Assembly: GCA_043421945.1 (NCBI GenBank)
Contig: JBHOGO010000072.1
Location: 1 to 24,860 of the forward strand
Direction: 5' to 3'
Length of the DNA: 24,860 nucleotides
Origin: Thaumasiovibrio sp043421945
Lineage (GTDB): Bacteria; Pseudomonadota; Gammaproteobacteria; Enterobacterales; Vibrionaceae
Shown here piece by piece: positions 16,740 to 23,961 of the stretch. A program made the translations under genes and the position numbers. The notes under the pieces were generated by a model. The model saw only the letters and a program-made list of their open reading frames with translations. It was not told where the DNA came from and did no database searches. Each line of letters begins with the position of its first letter. The stretch's first letter is position 1.

Positions 16740-18629
16740 ATGACCACTCTTGTTGATTCTCAGAGCGATGCAAATACGGACAATGCACTCCCAACAAGTG
16801 ACAACACACACGCTGCCCATAACAAGAAGGCAGAGACAAACAAGGTAGGCACAAGCAAGGAAAGCAGCAAGAAAAAAACAAAGCCTGCCATGCAACAAGC
16901 TCCGCAACTAAAGCTCAGTTACGGAGGTTGCTCCTTGAAGGGGAAAAGAGATCAGAACCAAGATGCCTTCCTCATTAATTTCCCGCAAAAGCACGCTGAG
17001 CTTCTTCATAAAGGCGTTGTCGCTTGTATCGCCGACGGAGTGAGTTGTAGTGAGCATAGCCAAATCGCAAGTCAAACTGCCGCAATGCAGTTTATTAGTG
17101 ACTACTACTCAACCCCTAATAGCTGGAGCGTTAAACACGCTGCAGGCAAAATACTCACATCACTGAATCAATGGCTTTTCGAACAAGGAACACAACAGAG
17201 CCTGACACACAATGGTTTCGTCACCACATTTAGCAGTATCGTGATCAAGTCCAACACGGCGCACCTTTTTCATATTGGAGACACGCGCATTTACCTTATT
17301 CGTAATAATAAAATCCAACAACTTACTCGTGATCATCAACGTACCAATTTTGGTGAAAGTGTCTCACTCACCCGAGCACTAGGTATCGATAATAGGATTG
17401 ACGTCGACTACCAAACCGTCACACTGCAAGAGCATGACCGTTTTGTTCTCAGCACTGACGGGGCACATGATATGTTCGAAGACAACGAATTTTTGTCGGT
17501 ATGCCAATCTAAAGCGTCGACAGCACAAGACTTAGAATCATTGGCAAACCAAGTATGCGAGCAAGCCATTAGCAACGGTAGCCAAGACAATACATCGTGC
17601 GTCATCATTGATATTCACCAGCTCCCCCAGCAATCACTCCTAGAGCATCAGCGTATTACTTTAAGTCGCACCGTGCCTCCCGCGTTATCTGTGGGTCATA
17701 AGCTAGACGACTATGAAGTACTAAAAATTCTCTACGAGGGCACACGCAGCCACGTTTATAAGGTGATTGAAAGAAGTACCCATCGCATCATGGTGATGAA
17801 AGTACCATCCAGCTATTACAGTGACGACCATGAGTTTCTAAAGCAGTTTTCAAATGAGTATTGGGTTGGGTCGCAACTCGATAGCCATCGTGTCATGAAA
17901 ATGTATCCCAAACCGCGTCACTCTAAATTTGTCTACCAACTCTGTGAGTGGATCGAAGGCGTCACCTTAAGGCAGTGGATGCTCGACAACCCTACCCCTA
18001 GTATTCAGCAAGTGAGGGCTATCCTCGATGAATTGATTAAAGCCATTCGTGTCTTGCAGCGCGCCGATATGGTACATCGAGACTTAAAGCCTGAAAATGT
18101 CATGATCACCGACTCAGGAAGCGTCAAAATCATCGACTTTGGCGCGGTAAAAGTGGAAGGGCTGCAAGAGATTTCTCCAGAAGATAGAGATAGCATCCCC
18201 CTAGGTGCGATTAACTACATTGCCCCCGAGTATATCAATACCGGCACCGCAACAACGATATCCGATCTATTCTCTGCTGCTGTCATTGGCTATGAAATGC
18301 TGACCGGCGAGCTACCGTATAAAGCGGCGTCAAACCAAAATCTCGCTTCTGCGCGCCACACACAGTGGGTTTATCGTTCAATAAAGCAATACAGAGACGA
18401 TATTCCTACTTGGGTTGATCTCGCGTTCCAGAAAGGGACACACTTTAATGCAGAGCATCGACATCAAGCATTAGGGGAGTTCATCATGGATTTATACACC
18501 CCTAATCCCGCCCTAAACGAAGAGCAGCGCCGTGCACCACTCTTAAAACGCAACCCCATACTTTTTTGGAAATCGGTCGCTTTCATCAGTATGGGTATCG
18601 CTATCGTTGAATTGCTCATGCTAATGTGA
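16740..18629 (+). CDS. Bifunctional PP2C-type phosphatase / Ser-Thr protein kinase, membrane anchored
   Basis: This 629-residue fusion could add and remove phosphate on protein Ser/Thr. Residues 1-56 are a polar, Lys-rich linker. A PPM/PP2C domain (about 57-292) has RDQNQD (70-75), ADG (98-100), GDTRIYLI, STDGAHD and DNTSC metal and active-site motifs. A Hanks-type kinase domain (about 325-590) has Lys354 in VMKVPS, HRDLKPEN (446-453), DFG (466-468) and APE (495-497); its glycine loop is degenerate (YEGTRSHVYKV). A C-terminal membrane helix (about 608-629) tethers it to the inner membrane. GAAGGG precedes the ATG. Such fusions recur beside nitrate assimilation genes in gammaproteobacteria, but the target is not known to me. 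The last nine bases overlap the convergent trpD2-like gene. Confidence 0.93.
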   Translation: MTTLVDSQSDANTDNALPTSDNTHAAHNKKAETNKVGTSKESSKKKTKPAMQQAPQLKLSYGGCSLKGKRDQNQDAFLINFPQKHAELLHKGVVACIADGVSCSEHSQIASQTAAMQFISDYYSTPNSWSVKHAAGKILTSLNQWLFEQGTQQSLTHNGFVTTFSSIVIKSNTAHLFHIGDTRIYLIRNNKIQQLTRDHQRTNFGESVSLTRALGIDNRIDVDYQTVTLQEHDRFVLSTDGAHDMFEDNEFLSVCQSKASTAQDLESLANQVCEQAISNGSQDNTSCVIIDIHQLPQQSLLEHQRITLSRTVPPALSVGHKLDDYEVLKILYEGTRSHVYKVIERSTHRIMVMKVPSSYYSDDHEFLKQFSNEYWVGSQLDSHRVMKMYPKPRHSKFVYQLCEWIEGVTLRQWMLDNPTPSIQQVRAILDELIKAIRVLQRADMVHRDLKPENVMITDSGSVKIIDFGAVKVEGLQEISPEDRDSIPLGAINYIAPEYINTGTATTISDLFSAAVIGYEMLTGELPYKAASNQNLASARHTQWVYRSIKQYRDDIPTWVDLAFQKGTHFNAEHRHQALGEFIMDLYTPNPALNEEQRRAPLLKRNPILFWKSVAFISMGIAIVELLMLM

Positions 18630-19658
18630 TGAGCAATACACCTGCCAATAATGAAAAGCCTTTTCGTAGGCATTTTCATAGGCCTGCTCTTGCTGTTGAG
18701 AAGTACCTTGTTGTGGCGTATCTAATTGAGAACTTTGCTGTCGTGAAACTCGCTCTGTTTCAGCATCGCGCTCTTCTGCAAACAATAGGCTAGTCATCGT
18801 CGTGACAACCGTATTAGCCATCAAATTAAGATCGCTTTCCGGTGTCTGTAAAGCACACTGCGTCGGAAGAGGGATATCCGTTAGCACGCGCTCAGACCAA
18901 TAGTGGGATTCAATACCCGTAGGGGTGCTCAGCCACAAAGTTTGACTGACTCTTGGGTTGTACTCTGATTCACCAGACTGCCCTTTAAACGATACGACGG
19001 CATGACGGGTTTGGCCTATCTCGTGTTCGACTTCCGCATGTAGCTGCTGAAAACCCGGATGAAAGCTACCGCGGATACCAATACGTGCTCCACTTGGGTT
19101 TAAGGCTCTCACCACTGTATTAATGGGTGTTCTTAATCCATAGCGCCCCTTCCAGCCAATCATTTTTTCTGCGATAGGTGCAAAATGTCGCAACGGCAAA
19201 TAGGCAATCCCTTGTTCGTCCAGCAGCGTTTTGGCTTCTTCTGGTGAGTGGGCAACCTGAATATTCATTTGACTCAGGTAGTTTTCGGCATGATCACGGT
19301 TACCGCTGTCATCGTAATAGCCGTGAAGCAGTACCTTGTAGCCGTTGTCAGCAAGGATCCGCGCCGCAACAATATGCCAAGGCTTGCCAGCATTGTCTCG
19401 CTTACCCGCATAGCATGGCCAATCAATATCGGCTCCAAGATCTGGCATTCGCGATTGAAAAGCCTTAACGAAGCCTGCGATTTCTTGCTTCGTCTCATTC
19501 TGTACCCGAATAAGCATCAAAAGCATTGCCATCTGATCATCATCGCTTTGACCATCAAGATATTCATCCATCACTTGAAAGGCTTGTTCGAAATTAAGCG
19601 GCTTCCTTCCCCTTTCTCCCCGACCTACTGTCCGAATACAATCTAATATACTGCTCAT
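18621..19658 (-). CDS. TrpD2/YbiB-like protein (annotated as glycosyltransferase family protein)
   Basis: This 345-residue protein resembles anthranilate phosphoribosyltransferase but belongs to the TrpD2/YbiB branch, whose E. coli member binds nucleic acid rather than acting as TrpD. The N-terminal helical domain (LNFEQAFQVMDEYLDGQSDDDQMAMLLMLIRVQNET) and the DWPCYAGKRDNAGKPWHIVAARILADNGYKVLLHG segment are typical. The classical TrpD GTGGD loop is replaced by GKRD. The C-terminal 50 residues are Gln/Ser-rich. I chose ATG 19658 (MSSILDCIRTVGRGERGRK, family-like); ATG 19691 is possible and would add 11 residues. It is convergent with the kinase gene, overlapping by nine bases. The same family commonly sits in nitrate assimilation loci, but its role there is unclear. 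Confidence 0.85.
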   Translation of the reverse strand: MSSILDCIRTVGRGERGRKPLNFEQAFQVMDEYLDGQSDDDQMAMLLMLIRVQNETKQEIAGFVKAFQSRMPDLGADIDWPCYAGKRDNAGKPWHIVAARILADNGYKVLLHGYYDDSGNRDHAENYLSQMNIQVAHSPEEAKTLLDEQGIAYLPLRHFAPIAEKMIGWKGRYGLRTPINTVVRALNPSGARIGIRGSFHPGFQQLHAEVEHEIGQTRHAVVSFKGQSGESEYNPRVSQTLWLSTPTGIESHYWSERVLTDIPLPTQCALQTPESDLNLMANTVVTTMTSLLFAEERDAETERVSRQQSSQLDTPQQGTSQQQEQAYENAYEKAFHYWQVYCSSH

Positions 19659-19837
19659 ACTCACTCGCTTGCCGTATTGGCGTCCATGCAACCTAGGTTT
19701 GAATAATCATCATACGAGGTCGTCACAAATCTGCAACCAAGAGATTGATGAAAATATGCATGTGATAAATGCCACTAAGTTTATATATGGACAGGAATGA
19801 GTGACAACTTTCCCCCACTTTGCAAACCCCAACAAAC

Positions 19838-19866
19838 ACCAGTATCAGACGATACTGGTTTTTGTT
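19838..19866. terminator. Bidirectional terminator after the GH16 remnant
   Basis: ACCAGTATC and GATACTGGT enclose a four-base loop, flanked by T-rich sequence on both strands (TTTTTGTT on plus, TGTTTGTT on minus). It lies about 22-30 bases past the stop of the decayed GH16 frame, so it was probably that gene's terminator. Confidence 0.7.
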
Positions 19867-19887
19867 ATTGAGTAAGGCTAGATGTGG

Positions 19888-20137
19888 TTAGCCTGCAACA
19901 GGTTTGTAGGTACGAATCCAATCAATCAGCATGGTGTTCTTATTCTGATCCTCCAAGTCCGAATCAGTAGGATCGTTGGTCCACCAACTTTGCAGTTCCA
20001 TATTAATGATGATGTCTGCAGCTTTGTTAAAGCCCTGACCATTTTGGTAGTTGTAAGGGTCAATCACCGATACACTTGATGCCTCGCTGGCCCCTTTTAG
20101 GTTGGCAAAATCAAAGTCATCGTATGGGTCAGAAGGG
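19888..20137 (-). pseudogene. C-terminal remnant of a GH16 agarase-like glycoside hydrolase
   Basis: A minus-strand frame of about 80 codons without a usable start ends at TAA 19888. It reads DPYDDFDFANLKGASEASS, then GFNKAADIIINMELQSWW and DPTDSDLEDQNKN, and closes with MLIDWIRTYKPVAG. The end (strand-forming IIINME-x-QSWW, then xDWIRxYKPV) matches the C-terminus of family 16 beta-agarases and porphyranases from marine bacteria. The catalytic E-x-D-x-x-E part is absent, so the gene is truncated. Upstream, past about 20140, the frame runs into repeat-like sequence (GGGAGGGTTTGAAG) near the 119-bp repeat, which may mark the break point. Family assignment is moderately confident. Confidence 0.65.
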
Positions 20138-20185
20138 AGGGTTTGAAGACTTTTTAATCCCCCTTCACAGAGTTGAAGTGAGGTT

Positions 20186-20304
20186 GCGATACAAGGATTA
20201 GGGGGATTTGTACAAATCCATCAGCTAACTTTCAGATGTAAAAAAGCCCGCTATAAATAGCGGGCTTTTTCGAATGTGGCGGAGGGATAGGGATTTGAAC
20301 CCTA
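20186..20304. repeat. 119-bp direct repeat, copy 1 (includes tRNA-Ser 3' end)
   Basis: The segment is repeated at 23503-23621 in the same orientation with a single mismatch (A at 20228, T at 23545). It contains a 16-base palindrome (GGATTTGTACAAATCC, 20204-20219), the tRNA-Ser terminator and the last 28 bases of the tRNA gene. Confidence 0.95.
20241..20270 (-). terminator. Rho-independent terminator of tRNA-Ser
   Basis: AAAAAGCCCGCTA pairs with TAGCGGGCTTTTT around TAAA. On the minus strand the T run follows the GC stem, directly after the tRNA 3' end. Confidence 0.9.
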
Positions 20305-20367
20305 GAAGGGCTATTAACCCTTGCCGGTTTTCAAGACCGGTGCTTTCGACCACTCAGCCATCCCTCC
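20277..20367 (-). tRNA. tRNA-Ser (UGA)
   Basis: Read on the minus strand, 91 nucleotides fold as a class-II tRNA with encoded CCA. The acceptor stem is GGAGGGA / TCCCTCC, and the anticodon stem CCGGT / ACCGG has loop CTTGAAA (anticodon TGA). The long variable arm is AAGGGTTAATAGCCCTT and the T-arm contains GGTTCAAATCC. The 3' end is duplicated at 23594-23621. Confidence 0.96.
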
Positions 20368-20493
20368 GTATGGGGCGCATAATATAGAGGCTACGTAGTG
20401 CTGTAAACCTAAAATTATCATCACCTTGTTTGAATGCACACAAAGCAATCAAGATGGTGATTAGATAATCAAAATACGGACCATTATCCAGAA

Positions 20494-20715
20494 TTAATCG
20501 CGAATATCGCCACGTATAGCCACACCAGGGAAGATATTATCGACAATATGACTGTCATCTAAAACAATTTGGCCGTTTACAACGACATAGGGAATACCTG
20601 AGGATGGTAGGCTGTTTTTACCAGCTTCGAAAGTAGCATGATCAACAACGGTTTCAGGGTCGAATAAAGTGACATCCGCAAATGCACCTTCTTGTAATCG
20701 GCCTCGACGCTTCAT
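20494..20715 (-). pseudogene. C-terminal remnant of an N-acyl-D-amino-acid deacylase-like amidohydrolase
   Basis: The 73 codons read MKRRGRLQEGAFADVTLFDP and then ETVVDHATFEAGKNSLPSSG and IPYVVVNGQIV. This is the C-terminal beta-sandwich part of the amidohydrolase-3 family (D-aminoacylase/dihydroorotase-like), where RGxxxEGxxADxxxFDPxTVxDxAT is a hallmark. All metal-binding motifs of the barrel are missing. The initial Met is an internal Met of the ancestor, not a start, because no ribosome-binding site is present. Directly upstream the sequence changes to an unrelated plus-strand gene tail, so the gene was cut near 20715-20727. Confidence 0.75.
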
Positions 20716-20726
20716 ATCCGGAACGG

Positions 20727-20849
20727 GTGATCAATTGGCATGCTTCATCACGCGCTTCTGCCTATCTGGCCATTGAACAACAGTATCTTCCCACCATTGC
20801 TCATATGCTTGAGGTATTAAATACCACCGCAAAAGACTACGTTGCCTAA
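20727..20849 (+). pseudogene. C-terminal tail of an unrecognised gene
   Basis: This plus-strand frame reads VINWHASSRASAYLAIEQQY and then LPTIAHMLEVLNTTAKDYVA before TAA at 20847-20849. The even, protein-like composition and amphipathic helical character suggest a genuine C-terminus, but I do not recognise the family. It begins where the amidohydrolase remnant ends on the other strand, so both look like pieces joined by a deletion or rearrangement. Confidence 0.4.
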
Positions 20850-20908
20850 GACATAAAAAGAGTCCTCATGCGTTGTTCATTTAAGATGAATAATCAATAA
20901 ACTAATGG

Positions 20909-20962
20909 GGCGTAGATATATTATTTTAAGAGGCGTAGATAATTAACCACTAGGCGTAGATA
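20909..20962 (+). repeat. Three direct repeats of GGCGTAGATA
   Basis: Exact copies lie at 20909-20918, 20932-20941 and 20953-20962, spaced 23 and 21 bases apart (about two helical turns), in AT-rich DNA 210-260 bases upstream of the phosphatase gene. This could be a tandem binding site for an activator or repressor. Confidence 0.7.
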
Positions 20963-21081
20963 ACTTAAAACACCCATAAAATAGAAACAACCTCATCCCA
21001 TCAGAAATAAACAAGGTATTAATTAACAAGTAAATATGGCTTAGAAACAAAATAACACGACGAAATAAAGATTAATATTCG

Positions 21082-21110
21082 CTGTCATCACAACGTAAGA
21101 ACAATGTCAC
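21082..21110 (+). promoter_or_regulatory. Candidate Pho box (PhoB binding site)
   Basis: CTGTCAT at 21082-21088 is a perfect PhoB half-site. ATGTCAC at 21104-21110 matches at six of seven bases, exactly 22 bases (two 11-bp steps) further on. The middle unit (21093-21099) is degenerate. Its place before an alkaline phosphatase gene supports phosphate-starvation control. Confidence 0.5.
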
Positions 21111-21145
21111 AATTAACATCTACTTTGTTGCCAGGAAAATTTCAA

Positions 21146-21169
21146 ATGACCATTCTTGGAAACTTATAA
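21146..21169 (+). CDS. Seven-codon upstream ORF coupled to the phosphatase gene
   Basis: ATG 21146 has its own AGGAA Shine-Dalgarno sequence eight bases upstream and encodes MTILGNL. Its TAA stop overlaps the phosphatase ATG as TAATG, so ribosomes ending here could restart on the main gene. It may be a leader peptide, or the AGGAA may simply be a standby site. Confidence 0.35.
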   Translation: MTILGNL

Positions 21170-23424
21170 TGTTTAAATTAAATTCTACGCCCTTTGCACT
21201 ATCGACACTCGCCATACTGGTTATCGCTGGATGTAATAGTGAGACCGTTTATGTCGATCGTGAAATTGATTCTGATATCGCAGAGAGTATTGATATTGGT
21301 CCATATGCATGTACTGATGACGAACTGGCTACGAGCCCAAATAAGGACTGTCGCCTTTACATTAAAGGTGCGATGAACAGCTGGTCTCCACGCCCTGAGG
21401 GTCAACTTCACTATCAAGGTGATGGTGTACATATTGCCTTATTTAACATGGAAGAAGGGTCATATGCGTTCAAAATCTCTGATCCTGACTGGAGTGCTGA
21501 GCGCGATCTCGCCATAAGCAAAGACCAAGACAGTAATGTTCATGTTGATGAAACATTCGTACTTCAGCGCAAGTATGATGAATTTGAAAACCAAAACATG
21601 GATATTTCTGTTACTGGTCAAGATCAGGTATTTAGATTTACACTTGATGCAAGCACGAGTACAAACACGCCATCTTTGTATATCGAAAACATTACCGAAC
21701 AAGATATTGATAACCTATCAACCCCAATTTACATTGTCGGTAGCTTTAACGATTGGGAAAAATCAGAAGAATTTAAATTTGAGTATGCTGGGGCTGGTAA
21801 TTACCAAGCAAAAATTACTTTCGAACAAGATCAAGATATTCAATTTAACCTTTTACAAACTGTCGAAAATAACGATCTTACTTATGGCGCATTAAAGAAC
21901 CAACTTATCAACCTTAAGGAAGGTGCATCTGCCCTTACGACCTTCCCTGGAGGAGTCATTCACGCTTCAGTAGAAGCAGGCAATTATGTTTTTGGCATCT
22001 CAACATTAGGAGATGGTCAGATTGCGGTGCCGATTTCTATCGCCAAAGTACGTGCTAATTCAGGCTACGATAAAATCACAACGGCAGGCACCCCAATCAG
22101 TATTGGTGCGGATGGCAGTACTTTTGCCCAAAGCTATCACTGGGAAACAAGTTCTAATGCCATTGATGTCACACTTGAAGATGACACTCTCCAGTCTGAA
22201 GAGCAGTTTCGACAACTTGCGACAGCTGACTCTGAAGGACGATACCAAGTCACTCTCACGACAAATGCAGATTTAGATTCTGCCACTATCGATAGTCACG
22301 ATGTCGATGTGGTCACAATGGCAAACACCAACAACGTCATTTTAATGATTGGTGATGGAATGGGTTACTCCCAGCTTGATGTGACGAGAGCCTACCACGG
22401 TGAATCACTCTTTATGGATTCAGCGAGCCATCGTGGTCAAATCCACACTGCAAGTGCAGACACTTTAGGTTACGAAAAGCTGGCTGAACTTGGCATGCAT
22501 TACTATACCGATTCAGCGGCTGCTGCGACTGCAATATCGACGGGATATAAAGTAGTCTCTGGTACGATAGCACAAGCAAGGCCTGGAGATGGTTCTGATC
22601 TGGAAACCATTGTTGAGTACGCTCAGAAGATGGGTAAATCGGTCGGTGTAGTTGCTACATCACATTGTGTTCATGCAACGCCTGCTGCCTTTGTGGCCCA
22701 TGGCCCTAACCGAAATGATTTTGTACAACTTTCTAAGAGTATGTTCGGTGATGTTCAACCTAACTTAGCTCTTTGTGGTAGCAAGCAGGTCAACGACGTT
22801 GACGTTATCTCTAAAGAAGCATTAGCTAATGGCTATACTGTCGCGAGCACCCGCACAGAAATGCTCTCTGCACTCGACACACTTCCTGATACCGATAGTG
22901 AAGCGAGTATTAAATTTGCCGGTATTTTTGGTGAAGACGAAATTCCATACGTATTACCAAGTGATGACCAAGCGAGTAATAATTGGAGTTATGAAACGCT
23001 TGATATCCCCCACGTTGAAGAGATGACCAACGTGGCTATTGATATTCTATCTCGAAATCCAAATGGCTTCTTCTTAATGGTAGAAGGCTCACAGATAGAT
23101 TTTGCAGGTCATATTAATGATGAAGAGCGCATGATTCATGAAACCATCAAGTTCGATGAATCGGTTAGCGCCGCTGCCGATTGGGTTAGCCGCCAAAATG
23201 ATACGATGCTTATTGTGACTGCCGACCACGAAACGGGTGGCTTAGAGTTGCTGAAAACTAATGGACCCGGTGAAATACCTGAAGTGAGCTGGTTGTGGGG
23301 CAATCACACCAATGTCCCTGTTCCAATGATGGCATGGGGTCTCAATAGCGAAGTTGTACATGGTCGTTCAGTTGACAACACTTCAGTCTACAGCATCATG
23401 CGTGGTGCATTTGACGCAAAATAA
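21169..23424 (+). CDS. Lipoprotein alkaline phosphatase (PhoA type) with N-terminal beta-domains
   Basis: This 751-residue protein would release phosphate from organic monoesters outside the inner membrane. A signal peptide with lipobox VIAGC gives lipidated Cys22. Two beta-sandwich modules that look like CBM48/CBM20 starch-binding folds follow (about 60-110, LYIKGAMNSWSP; about 185-235, IYIVGSFNDWEKSEE), then an Ig-like stretch (about 290-385). The alkaline phosphatase domain starts near 388: Asp396 in LMIGDGMG, nucleophile Ser449 in TDSAAAATA, then HCVHATPAAF, MVEGSQIDFAGH, TADHETGG and the NHTNVPV His. It lacks the usual second Ser of DSAASATA, which is not catalytic. GGAA seven bases upstream supports the ATG. 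A candidate Pho box lies upstream and a terminator follows. It lies between two copies of the 119-bp repeat. Confidence 0.93.
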   Translation: MFKLNSTPFALSTLAILVIAGCNSETVYVDREIDSDIAESIDIGPYACTDDELATSPNKDCRLYIKGAMNSWSPRPEGQLHYQGDGVHIALFNMEEGSYAFKISDPDWSAERDLAISKDQDSNVHVDETFVLQRKYDEFENQNMDISVTGQDQVFRFTLDASTSTNTPSLYIENITEQDIDNLSTPIYIVGSFNDWEKSEEFKFEYAGAGNYQAKITFEQDQDIQFNLLQTVENNDLTYGALKNQLINLKEGASALTTFPGGVIHASVEAGNYVFGISTLGDGQIAVPISIAKVRANSGYDKITTAGTPISIGADGSTFAQSYHWETSSNAIDVTLEDDTLQSEEQFRQLATADSEGRYQVTLTTNADLDSATIDSHDVDVVTMANTNNVILMIGDGMGYSQLDVTRAYHGESLFMDSASHRGQIHTASADTLGYEKLAELGMHYYTDSAAAATAISTGYKVVSGTIAQARPGDGSDLETIVEYAQKMGKSVGVVATSHCVHATPAAFVAHGPNRNDFVQLSKSMFGDVQPNLALCGSKQVNDVDVISKEALANGYTVASTRTEMLSALDTLPDTDSEASIKFAGIFGEDEIPYVLPSDDQASNNWSYETLDIPHVEEMTNVAIDILSRNPNGFFLMVEGSQIDFAGHINDEERMIHETIKFDESVSAAADWVSRQNDTMLIVTADHETGGLELLKTNGPGEIPEVSWLWGNHTNVPVPMMAWGLNSEVVHGRSVDNTSVYSIMRGAFDAK

Positions 23425-23456
23425 ATACGGCAGATGAAATCTAAACGCTAGATGTA

Positions 23457-23490
23457 AAAACGCCTGCTGATTTCTCAGCAGGCGTTTTCT
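23457..23490 (+). terminator. Rho-independent terminator after the phosphatase gene
   Basis: AAAACGCCTGCTGA pairs with TCAGCAGGCGTTTT around TTTC. It is followed at once by a 12-base fragment of the tRNA-Ser 3' flank (AATGTGGCGGAG, 23492-23503). Confidence 0.9.
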
Positions 23491-23502
23491 AAATGTGGCG
23501 GA

Positions 23503-23621
23503 GCGATACAAGGATTAGGGGGATTTGTACAAATCCATCAGCTATCTTTCAGATGTAAAAAAGCCCGCTATAAATAGCGGGCTTTTTCGAATGTGGCGGA
23601 GGGATAGGGATTTGAACCCTA
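23503..23621. repeat. 119-bp direct repeat, copy 2, with truncated tRNA-Ser 3' end
   Basis: It is 118/119 identical to 20186-20304. Bases 23594-23621 are the 3'-terminal 28 bases (minus strand) of tRNA-Ser, including CCA; the rest of that tRNA is absent. The terminator copy is at 23558-23587. Confidence 0.95.
23558..23587 (-). terminator. Duplicated tRNA-Ser terminator
   Basis: It is an identical copy of the terminator at 20241-20270, here following the truncated tRNA-Ser 3' end. Confidence 0.85.
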
Positions 23622-23775
23622 TCTAGCCTGAACTCTTTTAAAAACATCCTCTAATCTATCAGGATGTTACCCGACATTGAGAAAAATCGTATTGAACAAA
23701 TGTGATTCACATACATCAAATCACAAACCAGATCGTTAATCAAATACTATTTTTCTATCTGTGCGGTGATAATAT

Positions 23776-23898
23776 TTATTTTTGTTGTTCTGATTTTACT
23801 TTCTTCAGCACATACAACAATGCTAAAACCATCCCAACAAAAAAACCTGCTCCTATGCTGACGAGAATGGCTATGTTGCTTTGAATAAAATCGGTCAT
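23776..23898 (-). CDS. 40-residue single-membrane-helix protein
   Basis: This ORF reads MTDFIQSNIAILVSIGAGFF and then VGMVLALLYVLKKVKSEQQK. It has one hydrophobic helix (about residues 8-31) and a basic, polar tail, so the C-terminus should be cytoplasmic. A strong AGGAGT ribosome-binding site lies nine bases before ATG 23898, better than that of many genes here. It follows the antitoxin-like gene by 63 bases in the same direction, so the two are probably cotranscribed. I do not recognise a family. Small one-helix peptides include toxins, enzyme regulators and membrane-stress proteins, so its role is open. Confidence 0.65.
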   Translation of the reverse strand: MTDFIQSNIAILVSIGAGFFVGMVLALLYVLKKVKSEQQK

Positions 23899-23961
23899 AT
23901 GTCTTTACTCCTGAATTATTAGTGCTTAAGCTGAATTTTCCGTACTCAGTGCCTGCTATTA

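Noticed and set aside
20277..23621. Standard integrative element in tRNA-Ser
   Set aside because: For an insertion at the 3' end of the minus-strand tRNA the truncated copy should lie on the 3' side (lower coordinates), but it lies beyond the 5' end; no integrase gene is present.
23702..23884. 60-residue plus-strand ORF
   Set aside because: It lies opposite the 40-residue membrane protein gene, which has a strong Shine-Dalgarno sequence; the plus frame has none.
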